Positions 19,517 to 29,786 of a stretch of 64,000 bases of DNA are shown here, in pieces (within the stretch, counting starts at the first letter, position 1; the number at the start of each line of letters is the position of its first letter). Made by a program: the position numbers and the translations under genes. The stretch covers positions 1,054,001 through 1,118,000 of the forward strand of contig OX387606.1 in the NCBI GenBank assembly GCA_947568835.1. Reading direction: 5' to 3'. This DNA is from Protonemura montana (Eukaryota; Arthropoda; Insecta; Plecoptera; Nemouridae). The notes under the pieces are model-generated. The model worked only from the letters and a program-made list of their open reading frames with translations. It was not told the DNA's origin and made no database searches.

Positions 19517-19815
19517 TCACGATCTTCTACGATCTTCTACGATCTTCTACGATCTTCTCCGTTCTTCTAAGATCTTCGTGTATTCTTCCTCTCGGTCGCT
19601 AAGACTGACCCTCAACTGGATTATAATGTTATTCAGTAACTCTATTCGTTACTCTCATGGAGTACGTGCTAATTGAAAATTTTTAATGAAACGCTGTGGC
19701 TTCAAAACACGGGACAATATAAACTCTTACCGCTATAAGTCAGGTAACTCCGCTCAGATAATCCTTTAAATCTTGAAATCGAGTATCACTCTGTCGTGAA
19801 AGGATCCACACAATT
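19517..19815. repeat. Y3 leader repeats
   Basis: ACGATCTTCT tandem repeat and one copy of the 215-bp direct repeat, as in Y1. The rest of Y (micro-protein and SAM-like exons) is missing here. Confidence 0.65.
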
Positions 19816-19821
19816 CATATA

Positions 19822-20757
19822 ATTAACCTTATGAAAAAAGCCTTAATTTTGCGATGTTCAACTTTTTAGTTTGTGTCTGGGGTAACATTTTTTCTGTACA
19901 TGTTGATGGAAATTGCGAAATTTGGTTAAAAACGTGTGCAATTGGTTTATATTTGTTCAAAATTCAAATCCTTATCCTATTGTGACACTTTAAGGGTGAT
20001 TTGAAAGCGTTTTTTTGGTGAAATATTGATAATTGTGTTTGCATCGTGGCTGGCGAGACTAACTGGGCCATGTCTTACAGTTCGATTTTTATTTGATGAA
20101 AAACTTGCCTTTTACTCACCCGCAGCAGCTCGGTAATACTCTTCATGCATGCCTGTGAAAGTTATTGAAGAAATTGAGCCCAAACGCTGTTATTTACGTT
20201 CGTTTTAAGTGAAATAGAAATAATTTTGCAAAAAGTTTGACAGATGCATTCATTTGTTTGGTTTTTTGACCACTGCAGGGTGAACGAATTCTTAAACTTA
20301 TCTTTGTGGCAGTGCATTCAGGATATTCAAACGTCAATGTCAACGTCAACGTCAATGTCAAATTCTTTTCAAAATCTCTAGAACTGAAGGGAAATAAATG
20401 TCAGAACTGAAATATTGTTGGTGTCTTGGCTAGCAAGATTGGCTAGCCCATATTGTAAAAGGTATTTCACAAGTTTCACTCTCTAGGAAATATTTCAAGA
20501 AATCATGCACGAAAACCTTTTGACAGCCAATGTCGTTTGTTTTCGAAATTGTCATCGTGGTCACTTTGGAATTCACAGAGTTTCCACAATGCAGTGACTC
20601 CGAGTGAAATAAGCGGCAAATTTCAAATTCAATAAATGGGGGTACTGTATGGTATTGCATGGTACTTTTTGTTGTGGTCCCATTGTAACCAAAATGTCAA
20701 CTTTCTCAAAATCTAAAGCGGCCGTAGGCAGCGGGTACTGCTAGTACATTCTATAAT
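19822..20757. repeat. Dispersed repeat inserted between Y3 and X2
   Basis: About 0.94 kb absent at the matching junctions 3,830 and 40,500. Related to 55,160-55,990: both share blocks such as GTTCAACTTTTTAGTTTGTG, TGATTTGAAAGCGTTTT and GCGGGTACTGCTAGT, arranged in different order. Contains a short (TCAACG/TCAATG)n run (20,330-20,362). No gene. Confidence 0.55.
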
Positions 20758-21191
20758 TGCTTTATAACCCATAGCAGTACCCGCTGTCTAGCAACCGCTT
20801 TTGGTTGTGAGGACGCAGGCATAGTGATAATAAAACATTGCCACATACCTACATCTCAGCGACATACATATAAACTAAAATGTAAACATCGTATACTCAA
20901 ACTATTTCTATCCGTCATGGACCACGGCTAATGGTTGGGATCTCATGATCTACGGTCGAAAAAGGATGGAAGGTACTTTGAGGCAGTACAAAATTAGGCA
21001 GAACTCTGTTCAAACACTATTTAACCTTCTACATTTCCACGGTTTTACTATTATATTTTTTCAGTAATTGTGGAAACTGTTGTTTAATGTAATATCTGCC
21101 AATTATGCATGACATTAATTTTTGGATAAAAATGTCTATTTTAACATTTTCTTAGTTAACTACCGAATAATTGTGATCTTTGTGCTTGCAG

Positions 21192-21393
21192 GACTAACAC
21201 CGAAGAGGCAGTTAGGCCTCCTCAAAACTTCTTCAGCCGAATTGCGGGGTTTTTCCAGTATCTTTTCGCAAAACTACGCTTCAAGAAGAGAGTGGTTCGG
21301 GCGGGCAAGTGGGAAACCTCCAGCGAATCCCGTTCGGAAGACTACAGGAAATTTAATCCATCGGAACGAGACAATAAAAAACCAACAAGTTGA
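21192..21393 (+). CDS. Basic exon of the Y-X spliced gene, copy X2
   Basis: As 4,282-4,483: acceptor TTTGTGCTTGCAG ends at 21,191, and the frame is open to TGA 21,391-21,393. Differences from X1 include one AGG to GGG-type change in the basic region (ARG to ASG). The A6 run before the stop is preserved. Confidence 0.42.
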
Positions 21394-21860
21394 GTGATTG
21401 GTTCGTAAAAAAACAAAATTTTAACGGTAAGGCAAATCTGAAAAGTAAAACTTTGTATGACCGTTATTCTACCGGTGAGAAGAAAGATAAGAGAAAAACA
21501 CAGAAAGCACCTGTTAATATAAAGGTGAATAACGACGATGCTCAAATGAGTAGTCTTCTACAGGAATTGCATAAACCTGTGTCGAAGCCACTTGATAAGT
21601 TGTTGCCCCCATTTGATCCTGTAACGGGTCTCGTGAACCCAAACAAAGTTGGGCGGAATGAAACGGATATCCAGAGCACTGACCCGGGGTGCAGTCAAAT
21701 CGGAAAGCCAGCCCAGAAGACACATTGTAAAAGCGCAGACCAAATCAACGGGCTACAAGAAATTAAGGAGTGGCTTGCATGGCCAATATATTTTGATCCA
21801 CGTTTGCATTCGTTAGAAGAATACATTCCCCTGACTACGTTTTTTGCCAACCGTAAATAA
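21390..21860 (+). CDS. 156-codon conserved hypothetical ORF, copy X2
   Basis: Full-length copy of 4,480-4,950, with substitutions such as SLPQKL to SLLQEL and REKLL to DKLL. Length and both termini are kept. No upstream Y exons adjoin it: Y3 ends before them and a repeat is inserted, so this copy is unlikely to be expressed in the ancestral spliced form. Confidence 0.42.
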   Translation: MSDWFVKKQNFNGKANLKSKTLYDRYSTGEKKDKRKTQKAPVNIKVNNDDAQMSSLLQELHKPVSKPLDKLLPPFDPVTGLVNPNKVGRNETDIQSTDPGCSQIGKPAQKTHCKSADQINGLQEIKEWLAWPIYFDPRLHSLEEYIPLTTFFANRK

Positions 21861-22954
21861 TTTTCTAGAAAAAAATGATTTTCGGTACTAAATTAAATTT
21901 TTTTTTTTTTCTGTATATTAATTATGCTTTATCGTGAGCACTTGAATGGACATGGTAGTCTGAAAAGGTAGGTTGGGGGGAGTGATGGGGGGTAAATATA
22001 TTTTTTTTTTAGAAACACTACTCAAGAAATCCCGTTGAGGGGGTTGGGGGTTCCAAGATTAAACGTATTTAATTTTCGTGGGTTCAACCATCAACTCAAT
22101 TCTCCTTATGCTTAGAACTCAAGATTTTGCAGAGGGAGTGCTCTCTACCTTCCAACCGCATTCCCGCATCTTTTTAATTATTGTGTGCACAAATAAGGCA
22201 GAATGAGGCTGAAATTATGCTGTCTTTGCGTTCTGCGAATTTACCAACTTGCTTGAGGCGATTGCTTATTTCACGAAACTTCTAGGAAAGATTACACATA
22301 GCAACACAGGTCGCCAAAAATGCATCCTATTATTAGAAGACAAGGGCTATCTTCTTTATTTTTGAAGAACATATGTAACTGCAAGAATATATATAAGAAT
22401 ATAACAAAATAAATTTGGAAAAATGTTCACGTTTTTGAGAGTTACTGTCCCCCTACCACACGGGAAAGGTTTTGTCTTAGATTCAGTGTCAGAACGTCCG
22501 GAAAAAAAGAGAACATTCGACTACAATCGAAACAAATTTTCGACAAAATTTTTGGCAAAATTTTGCCTAAAATAAGGGTGTCAAAAATATCTTAAGTTAA
22601 TGGTTGGTAACATGAAACAATTACCCTCCCATCTCCCTCCACCCCCCATGTCGCCTTATCACTCATTGGGGTTCAACGAAAGCATGGTTTAAACACTTTA
22701 CACTTGCATAACGAGAAACGGAATTTTTCTTGGAGAATTGTTCCTGCAGTTGGTAGAAATACCCTTATATTATTCCAGGCTCAGTCAAAACCAAAACAAA
22801 ATGGGGTGAAATAGAATTTGGTGCAATCGAGGCTTTTTTTGTTGGTTGTATTGGCAGTAAATTGTGGTTGAAGAGGAAGGATTTCAACCCCCCCGACCCT
22901 TCCTCTTTAGTCCATACACTCAAAGACACTATAATGCTCATGCATTCCCATTAT
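21861..22954. other. Non-coding part of X2
   Basis: Counterpart of 4,951-6,045. G-rich (21,970-21,995) and C-rich (22,625-22,650) tracts; no gene seen. Confidence 0.5.
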
Positions 22955-23340
22955 ATTTCTATATTTTCCCATTTATGCTCCTATTCGTGAAGTCAGGAAA
23001 ATTAGATATCAGACAACTATATATGGTTTTTCATGTTGTAACGAGTCAAAAATAGCTTTTGATATAATTTCTAAATAAATTCTGTGAAATCATTCAGTTG
23101 TCAATTGCCATCCATCAGCTGTTATAGACGTTTCGTGAGAAAATGTATGGTCGGTGGCCATTGTACTTGACATGTCAAGAGTTTCCTGGGGGCACTGGAA
23201 TTAGGATAAGAACCAGTAAATAATCTACTGGTTTCCTTATGCTAGCTCTTCCTAAATAGTAAATACCTATACGATGTAGAATTAAACATTTTACTACTAC
23301 ACTTTACCGGTCGATCATAATTTCCTTTACTGCAACCTTA
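22955..23340. repeat. Dispersed ~390-bp repeat, copy in X2
   Basis: Uninterrupted copy; reads GCTCCTATTCGTGAAG where X1 has the retroposed insert. Confidence 0.7.
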
Positions 23341-23517
23341 ACGCGTATCATGCCAATCCCCACTCCGCTGTTGCCATATGTAGGACAAGGATCTACTTCA
23401 GGCTGTTGCAATACTAATTTAAGTCGAGTTTCAGCTCAAGAAGCGAGAGGACGTTTATTTCGCAAGCGCCTGGTTTTATCCAGTCGCGAAGTATTGAAAA
23501 GGTCGAACTATCCTGCC

Positions 23518-23523
23518 CACGTG
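23518..23523. repeat. Polinton target-site duplication, left (CACGTG)
   Basis: Identical to 36,923-36,928; single at the empty site 6,822-6,827. Confidence 0.92.
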
Positions 23524-24359
23524 AGTAGATTAGAAACGCCGGTTCTAGATCAGAAGGAGAAGGAATTGTCATTGACCTCTGTGGGAAAACTGCTGACGCC
23601 CGGAAAATTCCTAGCGTCTTGGACGGTACGAAATAAAATGCAGATTCAGCAGAAATTTGAGATGTGCGCGTGCGCATTTTTACTGTTAGCTAAGGTGATA
23701 TAACATTTGAAGATAACTATAGTCGATTCATTTTGAGATGACCTCCTGCATATAATCATGCATGTATACGTGCATGTTAAAGTGCACTTCTTACGTGATT
23801 TCTTAAAATAAATGTACTTTAGATGTTTAAGAAATATAAATGCAGCAACCTAATCTAATTTCCCACGATCAGATGTCACTGTACTAAATGACAAGTACCT
23901 ACAGTCTGTTCATTCTACATAAATAATCATACATCTGACACTCAACTGCATATATGCATTTCTGGTGTACTACCTTAAATGAACTGCACTATAGCTTCCT
24001 ACAAAAATATTATTGCAATGCCGATGTAACATTTTCCCAGATTTTCCCAGCGTGGCCCTCGTATTGCTTTGCAGATTCATCGATCAATCGCTGATTTGAC
24101 AAAATCAGATTTCACTGTACCAAATAACAAGTACTTCTATAGTAGGTTTATTCCTAAGAAACGTCATCTGTTTCCATTATATGCCTGTGTAATTATACAC
24201 GATTACTGCCCAGAGTTTAGATGGTTATACATTACAATGAACGCACTTTAGATAATATTTTAGTAGTCAATAATTGCAAATCAGCAAAATGTTAGGACAA
24301 TGAACTGTTCGACGTTCTGTTCTCACCGACATCATCATTCGATTCAAAGTTATCAGAGA
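23524..24359. repeat. Polinton left TIR
   Basis: Inverted copy of 36,084-36,922. The inner end is at TATCAGAGA. It includes an ATG-containing tract (24,299-24,359) homologous to the first exon of the minus-strand gene at the other end. Confidence 0.95.
23870..24134. repeat. Subterminal direct repeat inside the TIR
   Basis: CAGATGTCACTGTACTAAAT at 23,870 and CAGATTTCACTGTACCAAAT at 24,105, each followed by .ACAAGTAC, about 236 bp apart. The right TIR has the same pair. Possible integrase or replication-protein binding sites; inferred from position only. Confidence 0.55.
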
Positions 24360-24594
24360 CATTGTTAAGTGTAATTAGATCCAGCTGATATAAGCTTGAT
24401 TTTTTAACGTTACGCCTCGCACATTGACTGCAGCAATGATACTACTCGAAATATTTTGATATTGCTGCCTCGGCATAAAATCTTATTTTCCTAAAATTAA
24501 AAAAAAAAAAACGAACTGATTAGAATAATAAAAATATATAGAAATTACTTAAAATAACTTGTTATCATCACCATCATCATCATTATCAGCAAGA

Positions 24595-27500
24595 ATGGAT
24601 TCAAACAATGCAATACAAAATTTAATGTGAGTATACCTATTTAATAAATTCGAATATTACTTTTCATTTAAATTGGATTTGTATAATTGTCTAAAAGATG
24701 TTTTCAAGATCTCTGTGTTCATTCTTGCAGGGATCTAGAGAATGCATGTGATGCTATTTTAGCAATGGTGACAAATTCACCAGCAGCATCAGATGACAGG
24801 TACGCATTCTTTGTAGATTCATTTTACAAAACATTCGATTAATACCTTCAACTTATTTATTTTTATTTTTATTTACAGTCCTACTGAAGTCCCAACAGTT
24901 AGACCATTCTTCGGACCTTGCGATCTCTGCGGATCAACATTTTCTAGAAAAGACAATTTCAAAAAACATCGCAGTTTGAAACACTTTCAGTGTAGCGTGT
25001 GTTCAAAATTTTTCTTGAATGAAAAGAAGATGCTGACTCATCATGCCAGCCATGATAACGTTGGTAATCGTCAAAACCTGTCGACTTCGACAGAAATACC
25101 ATCTTCAAATCAACAACATTCTCTACAAAGCTTAAATCAAATCGGTAGGGGAAAACTTTCAAAATCTGCGCTAAACAGGAGCGTTAAAACTTACGCGTTC
25201 AAAATGCCAGATGATCGTATTAATGTTTTAACATATTTGGCTGATAACAAAAATGATATTGAAATTCAATTAATGAAGAATATTTCTAAATCCCACGGCG
25301 TTAAATGGTACCTGACAATTTATCCACTCTTCACCAAAATTGTGGCAGACAAGCAAAGCGAGTCAACACCATGCTTCAGAAGTTGCAACTTCACACTATT
25401 ACAACATTTTGAGTTTAATAAACAATTTAATCAAGCTTTTGAGTCGATTGCAAAGGCAAAATCAAATTTTCAGAGGGAAGGTAGTAATTGGAATTTTGAA
25501 AGAATTCTAAGATTTGAACTTAACATCGCCAAATATGTTCCCTTAGCTGCAAGTAGTTACATTCCCTTACCAAAAAAATTAGTAAAAAAAAAGAGCGGTT
25601 GTAAATATTCAAAACAACGACCAAAAATGCTTCCTTTGGTCTGTGTTAGCACATTTATATGAACCCTGTCACAATCGAAATCGTATACATGCATACAAGC
25701 AATACGAGTCACACTTGAATATGTCAGGTATTGAATACCCCGTCCAAATTTCAAAATTATCTCGTTTTGAGAAACAGAACAATATATCTGTAAACGTGTT
25801 TGGATATGAATGTGAAGTTTTTCCGCTCCGAATCACAAAATTTTCTTCCGATACACATATAAATTTATTGTATTTATCAAACGAAACGACGAATCACTTT
25901 TGCTTGATAAGCAGTTTAAGTCGCTTGCTAGGTTCACTAACTCATCACGAACACCGATCATTTTACTGTCATTTTTGCTTACATAGATTTTCAAGACAAT
26001 CGCTCCTTGATGATCATTCGAAGTATTGCAATAAAAACGAACCACAGAAAATAAAAATGCCATCTGATAATATAATGCGATTCAAAAATTATCATTTCAT
26101 GTTGAAAGTACCTTTCACAATTTACGCAGATTTTGAAAGTTTAAACCTGAAAATAAGTGGATGCTCTCCGAATGATGATTTCTCGCACACTTTGAAAACA
26201 ACTCAACATATGTGTTCAGGATATTCATATGTTGTGATAAATGCAAAGGGTGAAATGCACAAACCTTTAGTTGTGTATAGAGGATCAGATGCAATCACTC
26301 ACTTCCTTAAAAGCATTTTAAAAGAGGAAGAAGAGTTGCAAAAGCTAATGAATGAAAATAATCCGATAATAATTACTCCGGAAGAGGAGCAGAGCTTTCT
26401 GAATTCAAAAGAATGTTTTATTTGCTCGAAGGATCTCGATGAATTTAGGGTACGCGATCATTGTCACATGTCTGGACTTTACAGAGGAGCAGCTCATTCC
26501 TCGTGTAATCTCAACTTCAAACAGGCTAAACATATTTCAGTCTTGTTTCACAATTTAAAAAATTATGATAGTCATATTATTATGCAGGAACTTGGAAAAT
26601 TTAAATTTTGTAAAATCACGTGTATCCCAAACAACACTGAAAAATATGTTGCATTCCAGATTAATTCTTTGCGTTTTCTCGACTCTCTTCAATTTTTGAA
26701 TAAATCTCTTGAAACACTCACTAAAAATTTGTTAAGCTATGGAGAGGATAAATTTAAAATTACCAAACAGAACTTTGAAAACAAGGAAGAATTTACACAT
26801 CTTCTCCGTAAGGGCGTTTTTCCATATGACTACATGGATTCACAATCAAAATTTGACGAGACAAAACTACCTTCTAAAGCAGCTTTTTATAACACGATTC
26901 GCGATGAACATATTAGTGACGAAGATTATGAACATGCTAAAAAGGTTTGGAGTCTATTCAAAATCCAAAATTTAGGCGAATATCAGGATTTATATGTCAA
27001 AACAGATGTGCTATTGCTAGCAGATATTTTTGAAAGCTTCCGAGAAATATCTATGAAACATTATAAACTTGATCCCTTACAGACGTATACATTGCCAGGT
27101 TACAGCTGGCAATCATTTCTTAAGATGAGCGGCTGCCACCTCGAATTACTTACGGATCCTGATATGTACTTATTCATGGAGCAGGGAATACGAGGTGGAG
27201 TTGCAATGATCTCAACCCGTTACGCATCAGCGAATAACAAGTACGTAGATGACTTCGATAAGAACGCTGAATCGTCGTATATTATTTATTGGGATGTGAA
27301 CAATCTATACGGGCAAGCGATGTCTCAAAAATTACCTATCAGTCATTTTGAATGGATGAATGAGGATGTAATAAGTCAGTTTAATATTCATAATATTTCA
27401 CAAGACTCTGAATTTGGATACATTTAAGAGGTCGATTTGGAATATTCACATAATCTGCATGAATTGCACAATGATTATCCTGTGGCTCCGGAGAATATAA

Positions 27501-28594
27501 ACGTTACTGAAGAGATGATTTCTCCTTACAGTAAGAAACTGTTGGAAGACTTGAACTTTAAACCTGCAAAAAATGTCAGAAAACTAGTACCAAACCTAAA
27601 CAATAAAACCAACTACATAATTCATTATAGAAATTTGCAACAATATCTTGACTTGGGATTAAAACTTCTTAAAATTCATCGAGTTCTTAAATTTAAGCAA
27701 AGCTCTTGGTTAAAAGAATATATAGAATTTAACACATCGCAGCGTAAACAGGCGACCAACTCTTTTGAAAAAGATTTCTTCAAGCTAATGAACAATGCTG
27801 TTTTTGGTAAGACTATGCAAAACCTTCGTAACAGAGTTAACATTGAATTAGTGAACGTAGAAAAGAGGCTATTAAAAGTTGTAGCGGCTCCTTCGTTTGA
27901 GAGTTTCACAATTTTTTCAAATGATCTTGTAGCCGTGCAATCCAAAAAGACATGTCTCATTCTCAATCGACCAATTTACGCAGGGTTCGCAATATTAGAG
28001 CTAAGCAAGGGATTTGTTTATGATTTCCATTACAACTTTGTAAAGAATAAGTATGGAAATAATGCCACCTTACTTTTCACCGACACCGATAGCCTTACAT
28101 ATCATATCAAAACCGAAGATATATATTGTGATATGAAAGCTCATATGAATCTATTCGACACTTCAAATTACCCAAGCACACATCATCTGTACAGCAATGT
28201 CAATATGAAAGTTCCAGGTAAAATGACAGATGAAACCGCTGGTGCTGTCATAAAAGAATTTGTAGGATTGAGGGCTAAGATGTATTCCATTTTAGAAGCT
28301 AATGGAAAATGTAAGAAAGTAGGAAAAGGAGTTTTGAGATATGTTTTAGAAAAAGTAATTAAACACGATGATTACAAAAAATCGATTTTTCAAAAAGTTA
28401 TTCAAAGTGCATCGATGTCTTGCATTCGAAGTTTTAATCATAACTTATATACAATAACTCAACGAAAGATCACACTATCACCATTCGACGATAAAAGATA
28501 TGTATTAGACGATGGATATCATACACTTGCCCATGGCCATTGTAATATTATTGATATTGATGAACTGGATCGCGATTCAGATGATTGCAATTAG
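24595..28594 (+). pseudogene. polB: Polinton protein-primed family B DNA polymerase with N-terminal C2H2 fingers (broken)
   Basis: Replicates the element. Exons 24,595-24,626, 24,731-24,799 and 24,879-28,594 join in phase across GT-AG introns, giving about 1,270 residues. Two C2H2-like fingers (from CDLC, about residue 47) precede the polymerase. Exonuclease motifs: ADFESLN (about 450), NYDSH, and TDVLLLAD. An endonuclease-VII-like Cys/His patch, RVRDHCHMSGLYRGAAH (about 550-575), sits inside. Polymerase motifs: DVNNLYG (about 840), NNAVFGKT (about 1,004) and TDTDS (about 1,100). Two lesions: a 9-A run at 25,584-25,592 shifts the frame (8 A would restore it, with the next frame opening at 25,601), and TAA at 27,425-27,427 replaces what looks like a leucine TTA. 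Otherwise colinear with family members. The frameshift sits in a homopolymer, so a sequencing error is possible. Confidence 0.93.
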
Positions 28595-28787
28595 TTAATA
28601 AATTAACCAGGTGTTGGCTGTATAATAAAAAATAAATAAACATGTACATAAATAACTGATTAATTTTGAATTCCTATCACACCTCCTCATCCTTTACTGC
28701 CATACTACAACTTATTATAATTCATGAATGTTTACTCAGGATCCAAATAAATGGTGTAGTATCTACTAGTTACCACCAGTCTTCAAT
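28595..28787. promoter_or_regulatory. PolB-ATPase spacer with polyadenylation signals
   Basis: 193 bp, AT-rich, with AATAAA-type hexamers at about 28,627-28,638 (AAAAAATAAATAAAC). Likely the end of the polB transcript and the promoter of the ATPase block. Confidence 0.4.
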
Positions 28788-29420
28788 ATGGAAGTGAGGT
28801 GGAAGGTACCATTCACTAGTCTTTTAGCTGGAAGTACAGGTTGTGGTAAAACTACATTTGTTAGACGATTTATATCGAATCTGGATGAAATGACTGATAC
28901 ACACATCAATCAAATCATTTGGTGCTACTCAGAAATGCAAGATTTTCACGATTCCATTACTGATTCTCGCGTTACATTTCACAAAGGTATACCGAATATC
29001 GATGATTTTAGTGCAGAAAGTGGTGGAAAACTAATAATTATAGATGATATGATGTCAGAAATGGACAACAGAGTAATCGACTTGTTCACGAAATATTCAC
29101 ATCACAAAAATATTTCAGTTTTTTTCATTACACAAAATTTATTCCATAAAGGTAAAGGAATGCGAGACGTATCTCTGAATTCTCATTATATCGTCTGCTT
29201 CCGCAACCCACGAGATCGGAAACAGTTTTCATTTTTAGCTAAGCAAATAAGTCCGCGAAATATAAAATTTTTGGAAGAAGCCTATGAAGATGCCACTAAA
29301 TTACCATACGGATACCTACTTGTTGACTGTCACCAGACAACTGATGAAAATCTACGCATTCGAACATCAATTTTTCCAGACGATGTAAACCATTTTGTTT
29401 ATATTCCTAAATTATTATAA
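28788..29420 (+). CDS. Polinton A32/FtsK-type genome-packaging ATPase
   Basis: 210 aa from ATG 28,788. Walker A is AGSTGCGKTT (residues 14-23, K21). Walker B is KLIIIDDM (81-88, D86/D87), followed by a polar segment and FFITQN (sensor-like) around residue 115. This is the FtsK-HerA superfamily ATPase that pumps DNA into capsids in Polintons, virophages and other double-jelly-roll viruses. Length is typical. It opens the compact morphogenesis block, 39 bp before the next start. No breaks seen. Confidence 0.93.
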   Translation: MEVRWKVPFTSLLAGSTGCGKTTFVRRFISNLDEMTDTHINQIIWCYSEMQDFHDSITDSRVTFHKGIPNIDDFSAESGGKLIIIDDMMSEMDNRVIDLFTKYSHHKNISVFFITQNLFHKGKGMRDVSLNSHYIVCFRNPRDRKQFSFLAKQISPRNIKFLEEAYEDATKLPYGYLLVDCHQTTDENLRIRTSIFPDDVNHFVYIPKLL

Positions 29421-29459
29421 ATAAGTGATGATGCGACTCTCTTTTATCATTCTCTCATC

Positions 29460-29786
29460 ATGAGTGCTTCAGTTATCAAAGAAATGGACCTCCTTAAGGT
29501 TTTAAACAAAAGCGGACCAAAAATGCGCAAAGCCATTTTGAAAGTCGCTGATAGAAATCTAATCAAATCGATATTGAAGTGCATACAAAACTGTATTTTA
29601 GGGAATGTTTCCCTGAAACCTGGTCATAAAAGCCGACTCTCTCGACACAAGCACACGCTCAGAAAATTGATAAAGAGAGGTGATACTTGGCAGAAAAAAA
29701 AGAAAATTCTTCAGAGAGGTGGGTCTCTGATTCCCTTATTGTTGGGACCAATTCTGAGTGGTGTAATTTCGGGATTGATGACATGA
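29460..29786 (+). CDS. Small conserved Polinton protein, basic with hydrophobic C-terminus
   Basis: 108 aa from ATG 29,460. The N-terminal half is helical and basic (lysine/arginine rich, HKSRLSRHKHTLRKLIKR). The C-terminus has KKKKILQRGGSLIPLLLGPILSG, a glycine-bracketed hydrophobic stretch as in a small protein commonly placed beside the ATPase and integrase in Polintons. Function is not established; a membrane-active or virion-core role is inferred from composition. Its stop TGA (29,784-29,786) overlaps the integrase start region (ATG 29,783), the tight coupling seen through this block. Confidence 0.75.
   Translation: MSASVIKEMDLLKVLNKSGPKMRKAILKVADRNLIKSILKCIQNCILGNVSLKPGHKSRLSRHKHTLRKLIKRGDTWQKKKKILQRGGSLIPLLLGPILSGVISGLMT

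Larger units (their letters stand above)
20760..23517 (+). repeat. Repeated module X, copy 2
   Basis: Homologous to X1. Runs up to the CACGTG at the left Polinton end. Lacks the 208-bp retroposed fragment of X1. Confidence 0.75.
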
